A stretch of DNA of 64,000 bases from Flagellimonas aequoris (GTDB lineage Bacteria > Bacteroidota > Bacteroidia > Flavobacteriales > Flavobacteriaceae), in contig NZ_QXFJ01000031.1 in the NCBI RefSeq assembly GCF_003584165.1, positions 255,851 to 319,850 on the forward strand, given 5' to 3'. Numbering within the stretch: position 1 is the stretch's first letter; every line of letters starts with the position of its first letter. The notes under the pieces were generated by a model. It did not search any database, was not told the origin of the DNA, and saw only the letters and a list, made by a program, of their open reading frames with translations. The position numbers were made by a program, and so were the translations under genes. Positions 26,722 to 36,017 of this stretch are shown piece after piece.

Positions 26722-28371
26722 TTAGTCATGTATTCTAACAAATTCAATGTCCTTTAAATTTTGACCGGACACCTTAAATTTAACGATCTTACCTTGCGTG
26801 TTCCTTATAAAATCCAATTTTCCAAAAAAGGATTTCCTGGAATAAAAACTATCCTTAGCGAGTGGTTGGAGTACTATGTCTTCATCTGAACAATGTTTTG
26901 CCATCAATACTGCGTCTTGGATGACCAATTCAAAAATGGAGTTCAATTCCTCATTTTTATATAAGCCTGTAAAGTCGGTAAACTTTACCTCTTCAGGTCG
27001 AATCGTTTCCAAGGTTATTTTTTCACAATCGTATTTGAAATCGGCAATATGAAAAATGAAACCGTTTTTATAAAAGGAAAGTTTAGCGGTTGGGATATAG
27101 GGAAATAGGAATTCACCATCACCTATCACAGGAAGAGGGGCTTTATCCTTGGTTCCATAGGATTGGAAATAGAGTGTGTCCGATTCGGCAATAATGTTGT
27201 AATAAGTTCCTGGAAACATCTCATAAGTACCTTCAAATGATTTTAACTCCCTTTCGGTATAATGTGTTTTCTTGGGGGGCAAGGGTTCTTTTAAATGGTC
27301 TTTGAGGAATGTATCCACTATTTGGTAGACAACCTCAAGTGGCGTAAAGTCATTGTTGTTTCCAAGGATGACAACTGAAAATTGAAATTTTGGAACGTGC
27401 AGAATATATGAACGATATCCCGAATCGCCACCTCCATGAAAAACCAAATTCAGGCCTTTATAATTTTTGAATTCCAACCCTAAGCCATATTGAACCACTT
27501 TGCCTGAATTGAGTTTAGTTGGTTTTTGCATCTCCTGAAAAATCTCTTTGGCTTCAGGGGACGGGTTTTGGAACATAGATGCCCATTTACCCATATCGTT
27601 AATTGTAGTACTTATCCCAGTGGAACCGTTGGATTTTAAATTAAAGGGGTAATTAACGTAGGTCCCATGTTCCAACTTGTATGAATGCGCCTTGTTTTTC
27701 ACAATAAGCGCTGGACTGTCTACAGCATTACTCCGCATCATTCCAGATGGTTCAAAAACTTTGTCTTTTAGTGCCTGCTGAAATGATTTTTCTTCAACAC
27801 GTTCTATAATTTCTGCCAGTAGAGCAAGACCTGTGTTATTGTATTCATATTTTTCTCCCGGTTTAAAATTAGTCGTCTTAATGTTCAATAGCATTTTTAT
27901 TGCCTCTTTATGTGTCATTCGATCTTGAGGTCCAATCCCGATCAGATGGGCCAATTCATTCAAATTAGGTAGGCCATGGGTATGGTTGGCCAATTGGTAA
28001 AGATTTATTTTGAACGGAAGATCCTTCAATTCTGGCAGGTACTTCCGTATGTCGTCACTCATTGATAGCTTACCCTCTTTCTCCAATAAAAGGGCCAGAA
28101 AAGCTGTAAATTGTTTGGAGACCGACGCAATATGAAAGGCTGTTGAGTCGGAAATGGAAATCTCCTGTTCAAGATCGGCCATACCAATTTGATTTTTATA
28201 TATGGTTTTCTCCTCTTTTATGATGGCAACCGCAATGCCTGGTTTTTTTTGATCATAGTGACTGCCAAGGATTGAATCGACTTGGCGAAATTCTTTTTGG
28301 TAATTTTTTTGCGCCAAGAAATTTTGAAAGGATAGGCCAAAAAGAAATAGAAGTAAGATTGCTTTTCTCAT
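26722..28371 (-). CDS. serine hydrolase, beta-lactamase/DD-peptidase (class C) family
   Basis: 549 residues. Signal peptide (MRKAILLLFLFGLSFQNF, cleavage after LAQ), class C-like domain with the SxxK motif (ASVSKQFTAF), the Tyr-x-Asn motif (KYEYNNTGLAL) and the HxG-type motif (VFHGGGDSGYR), then ~190 residues of beta structure (DUF3471-like) at the C-terminus. Start is placed at MRKAILL (28371), because 10 extra upstream codons would lie before the signal peptide. Usually an esterase or peptidase of unknown natural substrate; clinical-type beta-lactam hydrolysis is not implied. An AraC-family regulator lies upstream on the same strand. Confidence 0.9.
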   Translation of the reverse strand: MRKAILLLFLFGLSFQNFLAQKNYQKEFRQVDSILGSHYDQKKPGIAVAIIKEEKTIYKNQIGMADLEQEISISDSTAFHIASVSKQFTAFLALLLEKEGKLSMSDDIRKYLPELKDLPFKINLYQLANHTHGLPNLNELAHLIGIGPQDRMTHKEAIKMLLNIKTTNFKPGEKYEYNNTGLALLAEIIERVEEKSFQQALKDKVFEPSGMMRSNAVDSPALIVKNKAHSYKLEHGTYVNYPFNLKSNGSTGISTTINDMGKWASMFQNPSPEAKEIFQEMQKPTKLNSGKVVQYGLGLEFKNYKGLNLVFHGGGDSGYRSYILHVPKFQFSVVILGNNNDFTPLEVVYQIVDTFLKDHLKEPLPPKKTHYTERELKSFEGTYEMFPGTYYNIIAESDTLYFQSYGTKDKAPLPVIGDGEFLFPYIPTAKLSFYKNGFIFHIADFKYDCEKITLETIRPEEVKFTDFTGLYKNEELNSIFELVIQDAVLMAKHCSDEDIVLQPLAKDSFYSRKSFFGKLDFIRNTQGKIVKFKVSGQNLKDIEFVRIHD

Positions 28372-28471
28372 GATGTACAATGATGAATATGACCCAAACA
28401 TAGAGGTCGTTTTTCATAAAAGTGTCCGAATAAGAAAGTCGGACTAAATATTGTACTGTGTGAGTGATGGT

Positions 28472-29569
28472 TTATTGTGAGAGGGCCGCTTTTCTGTTGG
28501 CTGTTGGGGTTTGATGGGTAATTTTCTTAAAGGCGGTGTAAAAGGAAGATTTCGAATTGAAACCAACCTGGTAGATAACCTCTAAAATGGTGAGTTTTCT
28601 ATTATCCGGATTTTCAAGGATTTCTTTGGCCTTATCAATTCGGTACTCGTTTATAAAATCAAAGAAGTGTTTGCCCAAGTGATGGTTGATTAAAATCGAC
28701 AGGTCTCTATCGGGTATTTGCAAATGGGAAGCCAGCTTTTCCAAGGTAAGCTCGAAATCGAGATACGGTTTCTCGTTTTCCATGAAGTGTAGCAATTTTT
28801 GGATAGCTTCAAGGGTTTCGTCGTCCTTTTCCGTCTCGGTTTCTTTTTCCCTTAAGATGGAATGAACCGGAACAAGTCCCGTTTTAATGCCAGTGAAAAG
28901 TTGAGGGTTGTACAAAGCGGTCAAAACAAACCAGCAAATGATGAATAGGGCCACAATACTGATGATAATATATAGGACCTGGATCAAGTTGCCTTCACTT
29001 CCCAAAAATAAAGCTCCCATTTTCAGCAATACAAAAACATGGGCAAAACAGAAAAATAGGGTTACTTGAAACAACCATTGATACCCGGTACGATCGGCAT
29101 TGGAATAATTCTCCAGATAAAGGGTCTTATATCTTTTTAGGGCATGAAAAACAGCGAAGATATAGCTAAAGTATTGCACTTCTACAACGATACTGAAATA
29201 GAAGAGACTCCGCTCGGAAATGGATGTGATTTTAAAGACCAGCACAAAAAGCAAAAACAACCCCCCGTGTAACCAATGCTTAGGTTTTATCCTGAAATCT
29301 GAGTAACAGACCGAGAGCACATAAAAATAGAACAGGGGCATCTGTAACAGTGTGGAAGAAGTTTTCAGTATCCTGAAATTGGGATGCTCCATAAAAAAGC
29401 CAATGAGGAACAGTCCCGATAAATCCAAGGCGGTAACCAGCAGAAATATGGCAAAGATGCGATTGGCCATTTTCTTCTCGCTTTTGACAGTGAACAAGAA
29501 AAATGAAAATAGCACCATCAAAAAAAAGATGATTTTTCCCAAACTGGCGATAAGTTCCAAACTACTCAT
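28472..29569 (-). CDS. AraC-family regulator with N-terminal membrane domain
   Basis: 365 residues. Seven hydrophobic helices in the first ~220 residues (starting LIASLGKIIFFLMVLFSFFL), a linker, then an AraC-type HTH domain (~265-360): FFDFINEYRIDKAKEILENP, ILEVIYQVGFNSKSSFYTAF, FKKITHQTPTANR. Membrane-anchored AraC proteins of this kind are common in Bacteroidota and presumably read a membrane or periplasmic signal. ATG at 29569 (MSSLEL) is preferred over one five codons earlier. It lies upstream of the serine hydrolase gene, which may be its target. Confidence 0.88.
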   Translation of the reverse strand: MSSLELIASLGKIIFFLMVLFSFFLFTVKSEKKMANRIFAIFLLVTALDLSGLFLIGFFMEHPNFRILKTSSTLLQMPLFYFYVLSVCYSDFRIKPKHWLHGGLFLLFVLVFKITSISERSLFYFSIVVEVQYFSYIFAVFHALKRYKTLYLENYSNADRTGYQWLFQVTLFFCFAHVFVLLKMGALFLGSEGNLIQVLYIIISIVALFIICWFVLTALYNPQLFTGIKTGLVPVHSILREKETETEKDDETLEAIQKLLHFMENEKPYLDFELTLEKLASHLQIPDRDLSILINHHLGKHFFDFINEYRIDKAKEILENPDNRKLTILEVIYQVGFNSKSSFYTAFKKITHQTPTANRKAALSQ

Positions 29570-29669
29570 GCTGTCTATCCACAATTATTTGGTCTTTATA
29601 AATGTAGGTGTTTTTGGATGAAAGCAAGATTGGCCTTCATTATCAATGCTGTTATTTTTGACGGATGTG

Positions 29670-32591
29670 TTATATGTTCATCAAAAATCCGTTGAGGTTT
29701 TCTTTTCTGCCCAACCCCAGCTTTTTTCTCAATCTGTAACGGGCCAACTCCACACCTCCATTGGAAATGTTCATCACCTCCGCAATCTCCTTGGTGGACA
29801 TATTCATCAACAAATAAGTTGAAAGATCGAGTTCCCTAGGGGAAATATCAGGATATTGTTCCTTGAGTCTCTTTAAGAAATCAAAATGTACATTCTTGAT
29901 GTGTTTTTCAAGATCGTTCCAACTGTTACTATTGATTTCTTTCGTGATGCTTTTCTTTAGGGTGCTCAGTTGAGCCTTACTTTCATCATTCATGGATTCG
30001 GTGTCCATCTCTTTCAATTTTTGAATGATGTTGCTCAAGATTTTGTTCTTTTTCACTACCTGAAGTGAATTGTTCACCAATTCCTTATCCTTTGCCAGAA
30101 TTTTGGTCTTTAATCGATCCCTATTGAGTTTTTGTATTTTCTTTTCCAATCGGTATTGTTCCATTCTAATTTTGGACTCTTTTTCAAGGTACAGCCTTCG
30201 CTGCTCAATGGTCTCATAATATCGGTTCTTTCTTATCTTGGCCCTTACCTGTAGCCGTATCAGATATACAATCAGGCAGGCCAGCATAAAATACCCGATA
30301 TAGGCAACAATATGTCTGTACCAAGGTGGATTAACAGTGAAGACCAAGGTTGCCGGTTCCGATTCCAGGCCATAATTGTTTTTTTCCTTTACCCTCATGG
30401 TATAGGTACCTTCTTTAAGATTAGTATATTCCTTGATCGACTGTTTGGACCAATGGCTCCATTGCAAGTCAAAAGGTTCTAGTTGATAGGAATATTGTAT
30501 GTTGTCCGCGTTCTCGAAATCAGGAGAGGAAAAAGTAAACTTTACATTGTTGTTCGCATATGGTAGCTCTAGGTCGGCCGGTTTTTCCTGTGGATTGCCC
30601 TGTACTATGGTTTCATCGCCATAAGAAAAGGTTCTTATAAAAACCTTGGGTTTGGTGAGGTTATCGCTTGAAAATCCTGAGTCATAATGAGCCAGTCCAT
30701 TGATCATGCCAATGAAAATGTTATGGGGGTCGATTGTATTCACGGATAGATAGTTGTAAACAAAATTGCCTTTAAGGATGGAGAAGGGCTCCATAACATT
30801 GGTGTAACTACCATCCCTAGTTTTCATTAGAACACCTAGGGATTCCGATTCGTTGTAGGAATACCAAAGGTTTCCGTATGAATCTTGGGATATGGAATTG
30901 ATAGGAGGTACTTCTTTGAAGAGTTCGCTTAATCCGGTCTCTTCCCTAAAAGAATCAAAGTTTTTGGAATAGGTATAAAAATGGTTATTGGCAACAAAGT
31001 ACAAGGTGTTGTTGATTTTTTGAAGTGTGCTTACTCCATTGCCATCACTGTCCAGTGTGGCAAACTTATTTCTTACGGTGAATTCCTCAAGATTGTCCGA
31101 GAATTCAAGTTGATATAAAAGCTGATCGCGGAGCATCCATAGATAGCCAGATTCGAGATCAAAGTCTTTTGAACTGTTGTAAAATCCCTGTACCCTATTT
31201 TTAAAGGCAAAACCACTTGGGGTTATCTCAAAGATGGTAAAGCCACCATAATTGGAACCGATAAAAAGATTTGGGTGCTCGGGAATTTTTTTAAAGCCAA
31301 AATACCCTGTATGGTCCAGGATACGATCCACCTTACCTTCTTTAATGACCAATGCCCCTTTGTTGTTGGCGCAGATAAGCTCATCGGATATTACTTGGAT
31401 ATTCCAAGATTGGGCTGCTGTCCCTTCAACCAGTTTGAATGAATCGTCGGTGAAATTGCCTTGCAAACGATGATAAAAGACCCCTTGGTTAGTGGCCACA
31501 TATAAGATTCCATTATGGGTTATTGAGGCATAAACGGAACTTAAATTAAGACTGGAACTGAAATAGGTGAATGGAGAATTGATATTCAAATAGGAAATCC
31601 CGTTATCGAGACCCAACCAAAGATTGTTGGAACTATCAATGAACGAACTCAGGACGGTATTGTTTTTTAAACCCTTTTTCAGGTCTACATGTTGAATGAT
31701 CTCCCCTTTTCTATTGCAGATGATGATTCCTCCTAAAACGGAATTCAGCACAAATGTATTGGAGTTGACCATGACCCCGCCCAGGGAACTGTTCTTTTTA
31801 ATGAATTCATTGGCCTCGGTATCCCAAGGCACGACATGGCGACCATCATAGACAAAAAGACCGGCCTCCAAAGTGGCAATGAGTAATGTATCCGTTTCAA
31901 AGGGAAAAATCCCCCATATTTCGTAACCATTCAACGCCGTTGTTCCAGCTAGGGGAACCATATCCCCATTTTTGTATTGAACAATGCCTTTGGTGATATC
32001 CTGGAAATATATTTTATCCTCTACCTTGAATGAAAATTGAAACCTTCCCTCAACTGGTATTACGGTAATGGATTCGTCTTTTAATATGTAAGCCGCGGTG
32101 AAAGATTGGAATATCACTTCGTCATTGAGCAAATGGATTTTCCAGATAAAATCAGTGGACTTATAGCGATCACCTCGAATTTTGGGAATCAATGAAACAT
32201 AATCCAGATTCCCCTTCTCGTCTGACTCAAAATATCCAAACTCATTATAAGCACCTACATAGATCCTCCCGGAAATGGAATCGAACTTTACCGATCTAAT
32301 ATTTGTGGAGTTGGGAATTCGGTAGGTACGCCAGGTGGAACCATCATATTGTAGAAGACCATTGTTATTGGCAAAGTACACATTTCCATTGGAGTCTTGG
32401 TGTATGTCCCAGTTCTGGGTTCCACTCTGATATTCGGTTTTCGTGAAGTTCTTGATGTTGGGCAGACCCGTTCCCTTCATCTGACCATGGGTAATTGTTG
32501 TAAAAAAGAACGACAATAGCAAAAGTTTTACCGGCTTATCTATTCGGTTGGTAAAGGTTATTGTTATGTATGAAAATGGTTGGGTTATCAT
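29670..32591 (-). CDS. triple-tyrosine/LuxR-type one-protein sensor-regulator
   Basis: 973 residues. A signal/membrane segment (~23-40, ITHGQ), a periplasmic two-beta-propeller sensor (~45-680; repeated GxxxYDGSTWR, LWLGLDNGIS blocks), a Y_Y_Y (triple-tyrosine) domain (~690-770; YSYQLEPFDLQWSHW, YTNLKEGTYTMRVKEKN), one membrane helix (~785-805), a coiled coil (~820-880) and a C-terminal LuxR HTH (~905-965; LSTYLLMNMSTKEIAEVMNI, YRLRKKLGLGRKENL). No histidine kinase or receiver domain is present, so sensing and DNA binding are in one chain. It is divergent from the susC of the beta-glucan locus and is its likely regulator. Confidence 0.92.
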   Translation of the reverse strand: MITQPFSYITITFTNRIDKPVKLLLLSFFFTTITHGQMKGTGLPNIKNFTKTEYQSGTQNWDIHQDSNGNVYFANNNGLLQYDGSTWRTYRIPNSTNIRSVKFDSISGRIYVGAYNEFGYFESDEKGNLDYVSLIPKIRGDRYKSTDFIWKIHLLNDEVIFQSFTAAYILKDESITVIPVEGRFQFSFKVEDKIYFQDITKGIVQYKNGDMVPLAGTTALNGYEIWGIFPFETDTLLIATLEAGLFVYDGRHVVPWDTEANEFIKKNSSLGGVMVNSNTFVLNSVLGGIIICNRKGEIIQHVDLKKGLKNNTVLSSFIDSSNNLWLGLDNGISYLNINSPFTYFSSSLNLSSVYASITHNGILYVATNQGVFYHRLQGNFTDDSFKLVEGTAAQSWNIQVISDELICANNKGALVIKEGKVDRILDHTGYFGFKKIPEHPNLFIGSNYGGFTIFEITPSGFAFKNRVQGFYNSSKDFDLESGYLWMLRDQLLYQLEFSDNLEEFTVRNKFATLDSDGNGVSTLQKINNTLYFVANNHFYTYSKNFDSFREETGLSELFKEVPPINSISQDSYGNLWYSYNESESLGVLMKTRDGSYTNVMEPFSILKGNFVYNYLSVNTIDPHNIFIGMINGLAHYDSGFSSDNLTKPKVFIRTFSYGDETIVQGNPQEKPADLELPYANNNVKFTFSSPDFENADNIQYSYQLEPFDLQWSHWSKQSIKEYTNLKEGTYTMRVKEKNNYGLESEPATLVFTVNPPWYRHIVAYIGYFMLACLIVYLIRLQVRAKIRKNRYYETIEQRRLYLEKESKIRMEQYRLEKKIQKLNRDRLKTKILAKDKELVNNSLQVVKKNKILSNIIQKLKEMDTESMNDESKAQLSTLKKSITKEINSNSWNDLEKHIKNVHFDFLKRLKEQYPDISPRELDLSTYLLMNMSTKEIAEVMNISNGGVELARYRLRKKLGLGRKENLNGFLMNI

Positions 32592-32743
32592 CCGAAAATG
32601 CTTTCAAAATCAATAGATGCCAAGTTTTTTATGAACTGGGAACGGCAATTTATGGATTGTTGTGTTTTTTGCAAAAGTGAGTTCGCTAAAAGTAAGTATT
32701 TATAATTTTTAAATTGTTGATAATCAATATTTAAATATTTTTT

Positions 32744-32791
32744 TTGATGTGTTTTTGTAAATATTTTTTGCCATATTGATGTGTTTTTGTA
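32744..32791. repeat. exact 16-bp direct repeat upstream of susC (candidate operator)
   Basis: TTGATGTGTTTTTGTA at 32744-32759 occurs again unchanged at 32776-32791, 32 bp apart (about three helical turns), 94 bp before the susC start, in an otherwise A/T-rich intergenic region between the divergent regulator and susC. Spacing suits two dimers on one face of the helix. Confidence 0.7.
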
Positions 32792-32884
32792 GTGGAATAT
32801 GATTGTGATATCGATAAAATCATACCTAATATCGTTGTCAAATGCACATTTTTTTAACAGTAATTAACTTAAACTAACAAACAC

Positions 32885-35800
32885 ATGAAGCTAACTAAGT
32901 CATTTGTGCTGTGTGCTTTATCCTTAATGCTATCCATGTATGTACAGGCCCAGAACATCACTGTTCGTGGTATGGTCAAGGATGATGGTGGTGTCCCGCT
33001 CCCAGGGGCATCTGTAATAATCAAAAACACAGATAAGGGAACTTCTACAGATTTTGATGGCAATTTTGAAATTGAAGCACCCTCGGATGGGATTTTGGTT
33101 TTCAGTTACATTGGCTATGTGCCAGTGGAAGAATCGGTCAATGGTAGATCACAAATTTCGGTCACCTTGAATTCCGATGTAAATCTTTTGGATGAAATTG
33201 TAGTGGTCGGTTATGGTACCCAGAAGAAAAGCGTCGTGACCGGTGCGATTTCAGGGGTAAAGGAATCCGACTTGCAAGATTTGCCCATCAATAGGGTAGA
33301 ACAATCCCTCCAGGGTAGGGCATCTGGGATTACCATAGCGGCCAATTCCGGACAACCGGGGTCTTCGTCCACCATTCGGGTAAGAGGTGTAACAACCTTG
33401 AACAACAACGAGCCTTTATGGGTTGTAGACGGGGTAATTGTTGATGCGGGTGGAATTGGGTATTTGAATCAATCCGATATCGCCTCCATTGAGGTATTAA
33501 AAGATGCAGCTTCTGCGGCTATTTATGGATCGCGGGCTGCCGCCGGGGTAATTTTGGTTACTACAAAAAGCGGTAAATCTGGTAAATTGAGTGTCAATTA
33601 CAGCGGCTACACGGGTATGTCGGCACCGGCAAGAAAGCTGGATTTGCTCAATGCTACACAGTATGCGTCGCTCAGGAACGAAGCATCTGTTGCTGGAGGC
33701 GGGGGTATACTTTTCCCAAATCCAGAATCATATGGAAAGGGAACGGATTGGCAAGAACTTATTTTTAACAATAGCGCCAAACGGGAAAACCATGAGGTCA
33801 GCATAAGTGGTGGCAATGAAAAATCTACTTTTTATGCCTCTTTTGGATACTTGGATCAAGAAGGTATCGTAGTGTCAGACATATCCCATTACATTAGGAA
33901 GAACTTCCGGTTGAATTCGACCCACAAAATCAATGACTATTTGAGATTTGGTCAAACCTTTGGATATTCCAATGAAAAAAATGCGGCCATTGATGGGAAT
34001 ACTTTCTACGGAGGGCCATTGTCCTCTGCGGTCAACCTGGATCCCATTACTCCCGATATAGAAACTGACCCTGCCGTTCTCAGTGGCGTTCCCTATGTGG
34101 ATGATACCGGTAGCTTAAGACCCGACCTGATTTTGGCACCTAATGGTTATCCCTATGGGATATCTACATTGGTGGGTCAGGAAATGACGAATCCGTTGGC
34201 TTTTACCAAAACAAGATTGGGTAACCACACTTGGGCGGATAACTTTGTAGGGAATGCCTATGTGGAAGTGGAGCCCATCAAGAATTTGAGGGTAAGGAGT
34301 ACCTTTGGAGGTAAATTGGCCTATTGGGGCGGACAGTCCTTTAACCCAGTGGCCTTTTTAACATCTTCCTTTGTTACCTCTCAGAACAGTCTTTCCAGAA
34401 ATACCAATAAGGGTTTTGGTTGGAACATAGAGAATACTGCATCTTATACCAAGGAAATAGGGGAACATGATTTCACCGCACTTTTGGGACAGGGTGTTTA
34501 TGTGGACAACATCACCGAAGGGCAGTCCATTACCTACAACAATATTCCGGTTAACAATTATAAGGATGCCTCTTTCAATTTTGATATTCCTACCGAGCAG
34601 ATCAATGCAAATGCATCCACGGGGGTAATCCACAAGGTCACTTCGCTTTTCGCAAGGTTGAACTATGCCTATAAGGAAAAATATTTGTTTACAGGTATTG
34701 TAAGGAGGGATGGTTCCAGTCGCTTTGGATCTAACAACAAGTTTGGGGTGTTCCCATCCTTCTCATTAGGTTGGGTAGCGGACAGGGAAAACTTCTGGCC
34801 GGAGAATGAAATAGTGAACCAATTGAAAATCAGAGGTAGCTACGGGGTTACCGGTAGTGACCAGATTGGGGATTTCAGGTATTTATCCACCATAGGTGAT
34901 GGTAGAAACTATGCAGTTGGTACTGGGGGATCCGTTACCATTGGCAACAGCCCTGATGCACCTGCCAACCCAGACTTGAAATGGGAGGAGACCAGCCAGA
35001 CCAATATTGGTTTCGATGCTACACTTTTCCACGGATTGAGCCTTACATTCGATTGGTATCTGAAAAAAACAACAGGTATTTTAAGGGATGTCCCACTACC
35101 TGGTTACGTTGGGGCCACAGGAAGTCCTGCCGGCAACGTGGCCGATATGGAAAACAGGGGGATAGACTTGGGAATGTCCTATAACAAGGATTTTGGTGAT
35201 TTTGGATTTTCATTGAGTGGAAACGTTTCCACAGTGGACAATGAGGTAACCTTCTTGGGTGCCGGAGTAGACTTTTTATCAGGAGGTACAACGGTTCAGG
35301 CCAGTACTTTCCCCATTACCCGTACACAGGTAGGACAACCCGTAAATTCCTTTTACGGCTTTGTGACCGATGGTATTTTCCAAAATCAAGCGGAAATAGA
35401 TGCTTATGCCAATGGTGAAGGGGTGCCCATGCAGCCTAATGCCAAGCCAGGTGATTTTAGATGGAAAGATGTTGACGGGGATGGTACCATTACTGACAAC
35501 GACAGGGATTTCTTGGGAAGCTCCATTCCCAAGGTTACTTTTGGTATTAACCTAAACCTGAACTATAAAAGCTTTGATCTTTTGGTGTTTGCCCAAGGTG
35601 CTGCAGGGAACAAGATCTTTCAGGCCTTGCGCAGATTGGACATCGGAAGTGCAAACTATCAGACCTCTGCGTTGGGAAGATGGACAGGGGAAGGAACCTC
35701 CAATTCGTTCCCTAGACTTACTACCAACGATACCAATAAAAACTTTACAAATCCATCGGATTTTTATTTGGAAGATGGGGACTACTTAAGGTTCAAAACC

Positions 35801-36007
35801 ATCCAATTTGGATACACCTTCCCACAGGATGTAATGGAGAAAGTGGGGATATCAAAATTAAGGCTGTACATCACAGGGGAGAATCTGATAACCTTCACTC
35901 GATACACTGGCTTTGATCCTGAAATAGGTGGAGATGTACTGGGAATAGACAGAGGATATTATCCACAGGCCAGATCGGGAATGTTGGGCGTTAATTTACA
36001 ATTCTAA
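32885..36007 (+). CDS. SusC/RagA-family TonB-dependent transporter (beta-glucan locus)
   Basis: 1040 residues. Signal peptide (cleavage after VQAQ), CarboxypepD_reg-like domain (~25-110; VRGMVKDDGGVPLPGASV), plug domain (LDEIVVVGYGTQKKSVVTGA, IRVRGVTTLNNNEPLWVVDG, VLKDAASAAIYGSRAAAG) and a barrel closing with the aromatic ending GVNLQF. No STN domain, in contrast to the first SusC, which fits regulation by the hybrid regulator and not by a FecR/sigma pair. Start is the first ATG of an operon that continues into susD, a glycan-binding lipoprotein and five glycosidase genes. Confidence 0.95.
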   Translation: MKLTKSFVLCALSLMLSMYVQAQNITVRGMVKDDGGVPLPGASVIIKNTDKGTSTDFDGNFEIEAPSDGILVFSYIGYVPVEESVNGRSQISVTLNSDVNLLDEIVVVGYGTQKKSVVTGAISGVKESDLQDLPINRVEQSLQGRASGITIAANSGQPGSSSTIRVRGVTTLNNNEPLWVVDGVIVDAGGIGYLNQSDIASIEVLKDAASAAIYGSRAAAGVILVTTKSGKSGKLSVNYSGYTGMSAPARKLDLLNATQYASLRNEASVAGGGGILFPNPESYGKGTDWQELIFNNSAKRENHEVSISGGNEKSTFYASFGYLDQEGIVVSDISHYIRKNFRLNSTHKINDYLRFGQTFGYSNEKNAAIDGNTFYGGPLSSAVNLDPITPDIETDPAVLSGVPYVDDTGSLRPDLILAPNGYPYGISTLVGQEMTNPLAFTKTRLGNHTWADNFVGNAYVEVEPIKNLRVRSTFGGKLAYWGGQSFNPVAFLTSSFVTSQNSLSRNTNKGFGWNIENTASYTKEIGEHDFTALLGQGVYVDNITEGQSITYNNIPVNNYKDASFNFDIPTEQINANASTGVIHKVTSLFARLNYAYKEKYLFTGIVRRDGSSRFGSNNKFGVFPSFSLGWVADRENFWPENEIVNQLKIRGSYGVTGSDQIGDFRYLSTIGDGRNYAVGTGGSVTIGNSPDAPANPDLKWEETSQTNIGFDATLFHGLSLTFDWYLKKTTGILRDVPLPGYVGATGSPAGNVADMENRGIDLGMSYNKDFGDFGFSLSGNVSTVDNEVTFLGAGVDFLSGGTTVQASTFPITRTQVGQPVNSFYGFVTDGIFQNQAEIDAYANGEGVPMQPNAKPGDFRWKDVDGDGTITDNDRDFLGSSIPKVTFGINLNLNYKSFDLLVFAQGAAGNKIFQALRRLDIGSANYQTSALGRWTGEGTSNSFPRLTTNDTNKNFTNPSDFYLEDGDYLRFKTIQFGYTFPQDVMEKVGISKLRLYITGENLITFTRYTGFDPEIGGDVLGIDRGYYPQARSGMLGVNLQF

Positions 36008-36017
36008 AAAAAATATC

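Noticed and set aside
26722..28371. Calling the serine hydrolase a resistance beta-lactamase
   Set aside because: Only the generic class C/DD-peptidase motifs are present and the C-terminal extension points to an esterase/peptidase type; no evidence of beta-lactam specificity.
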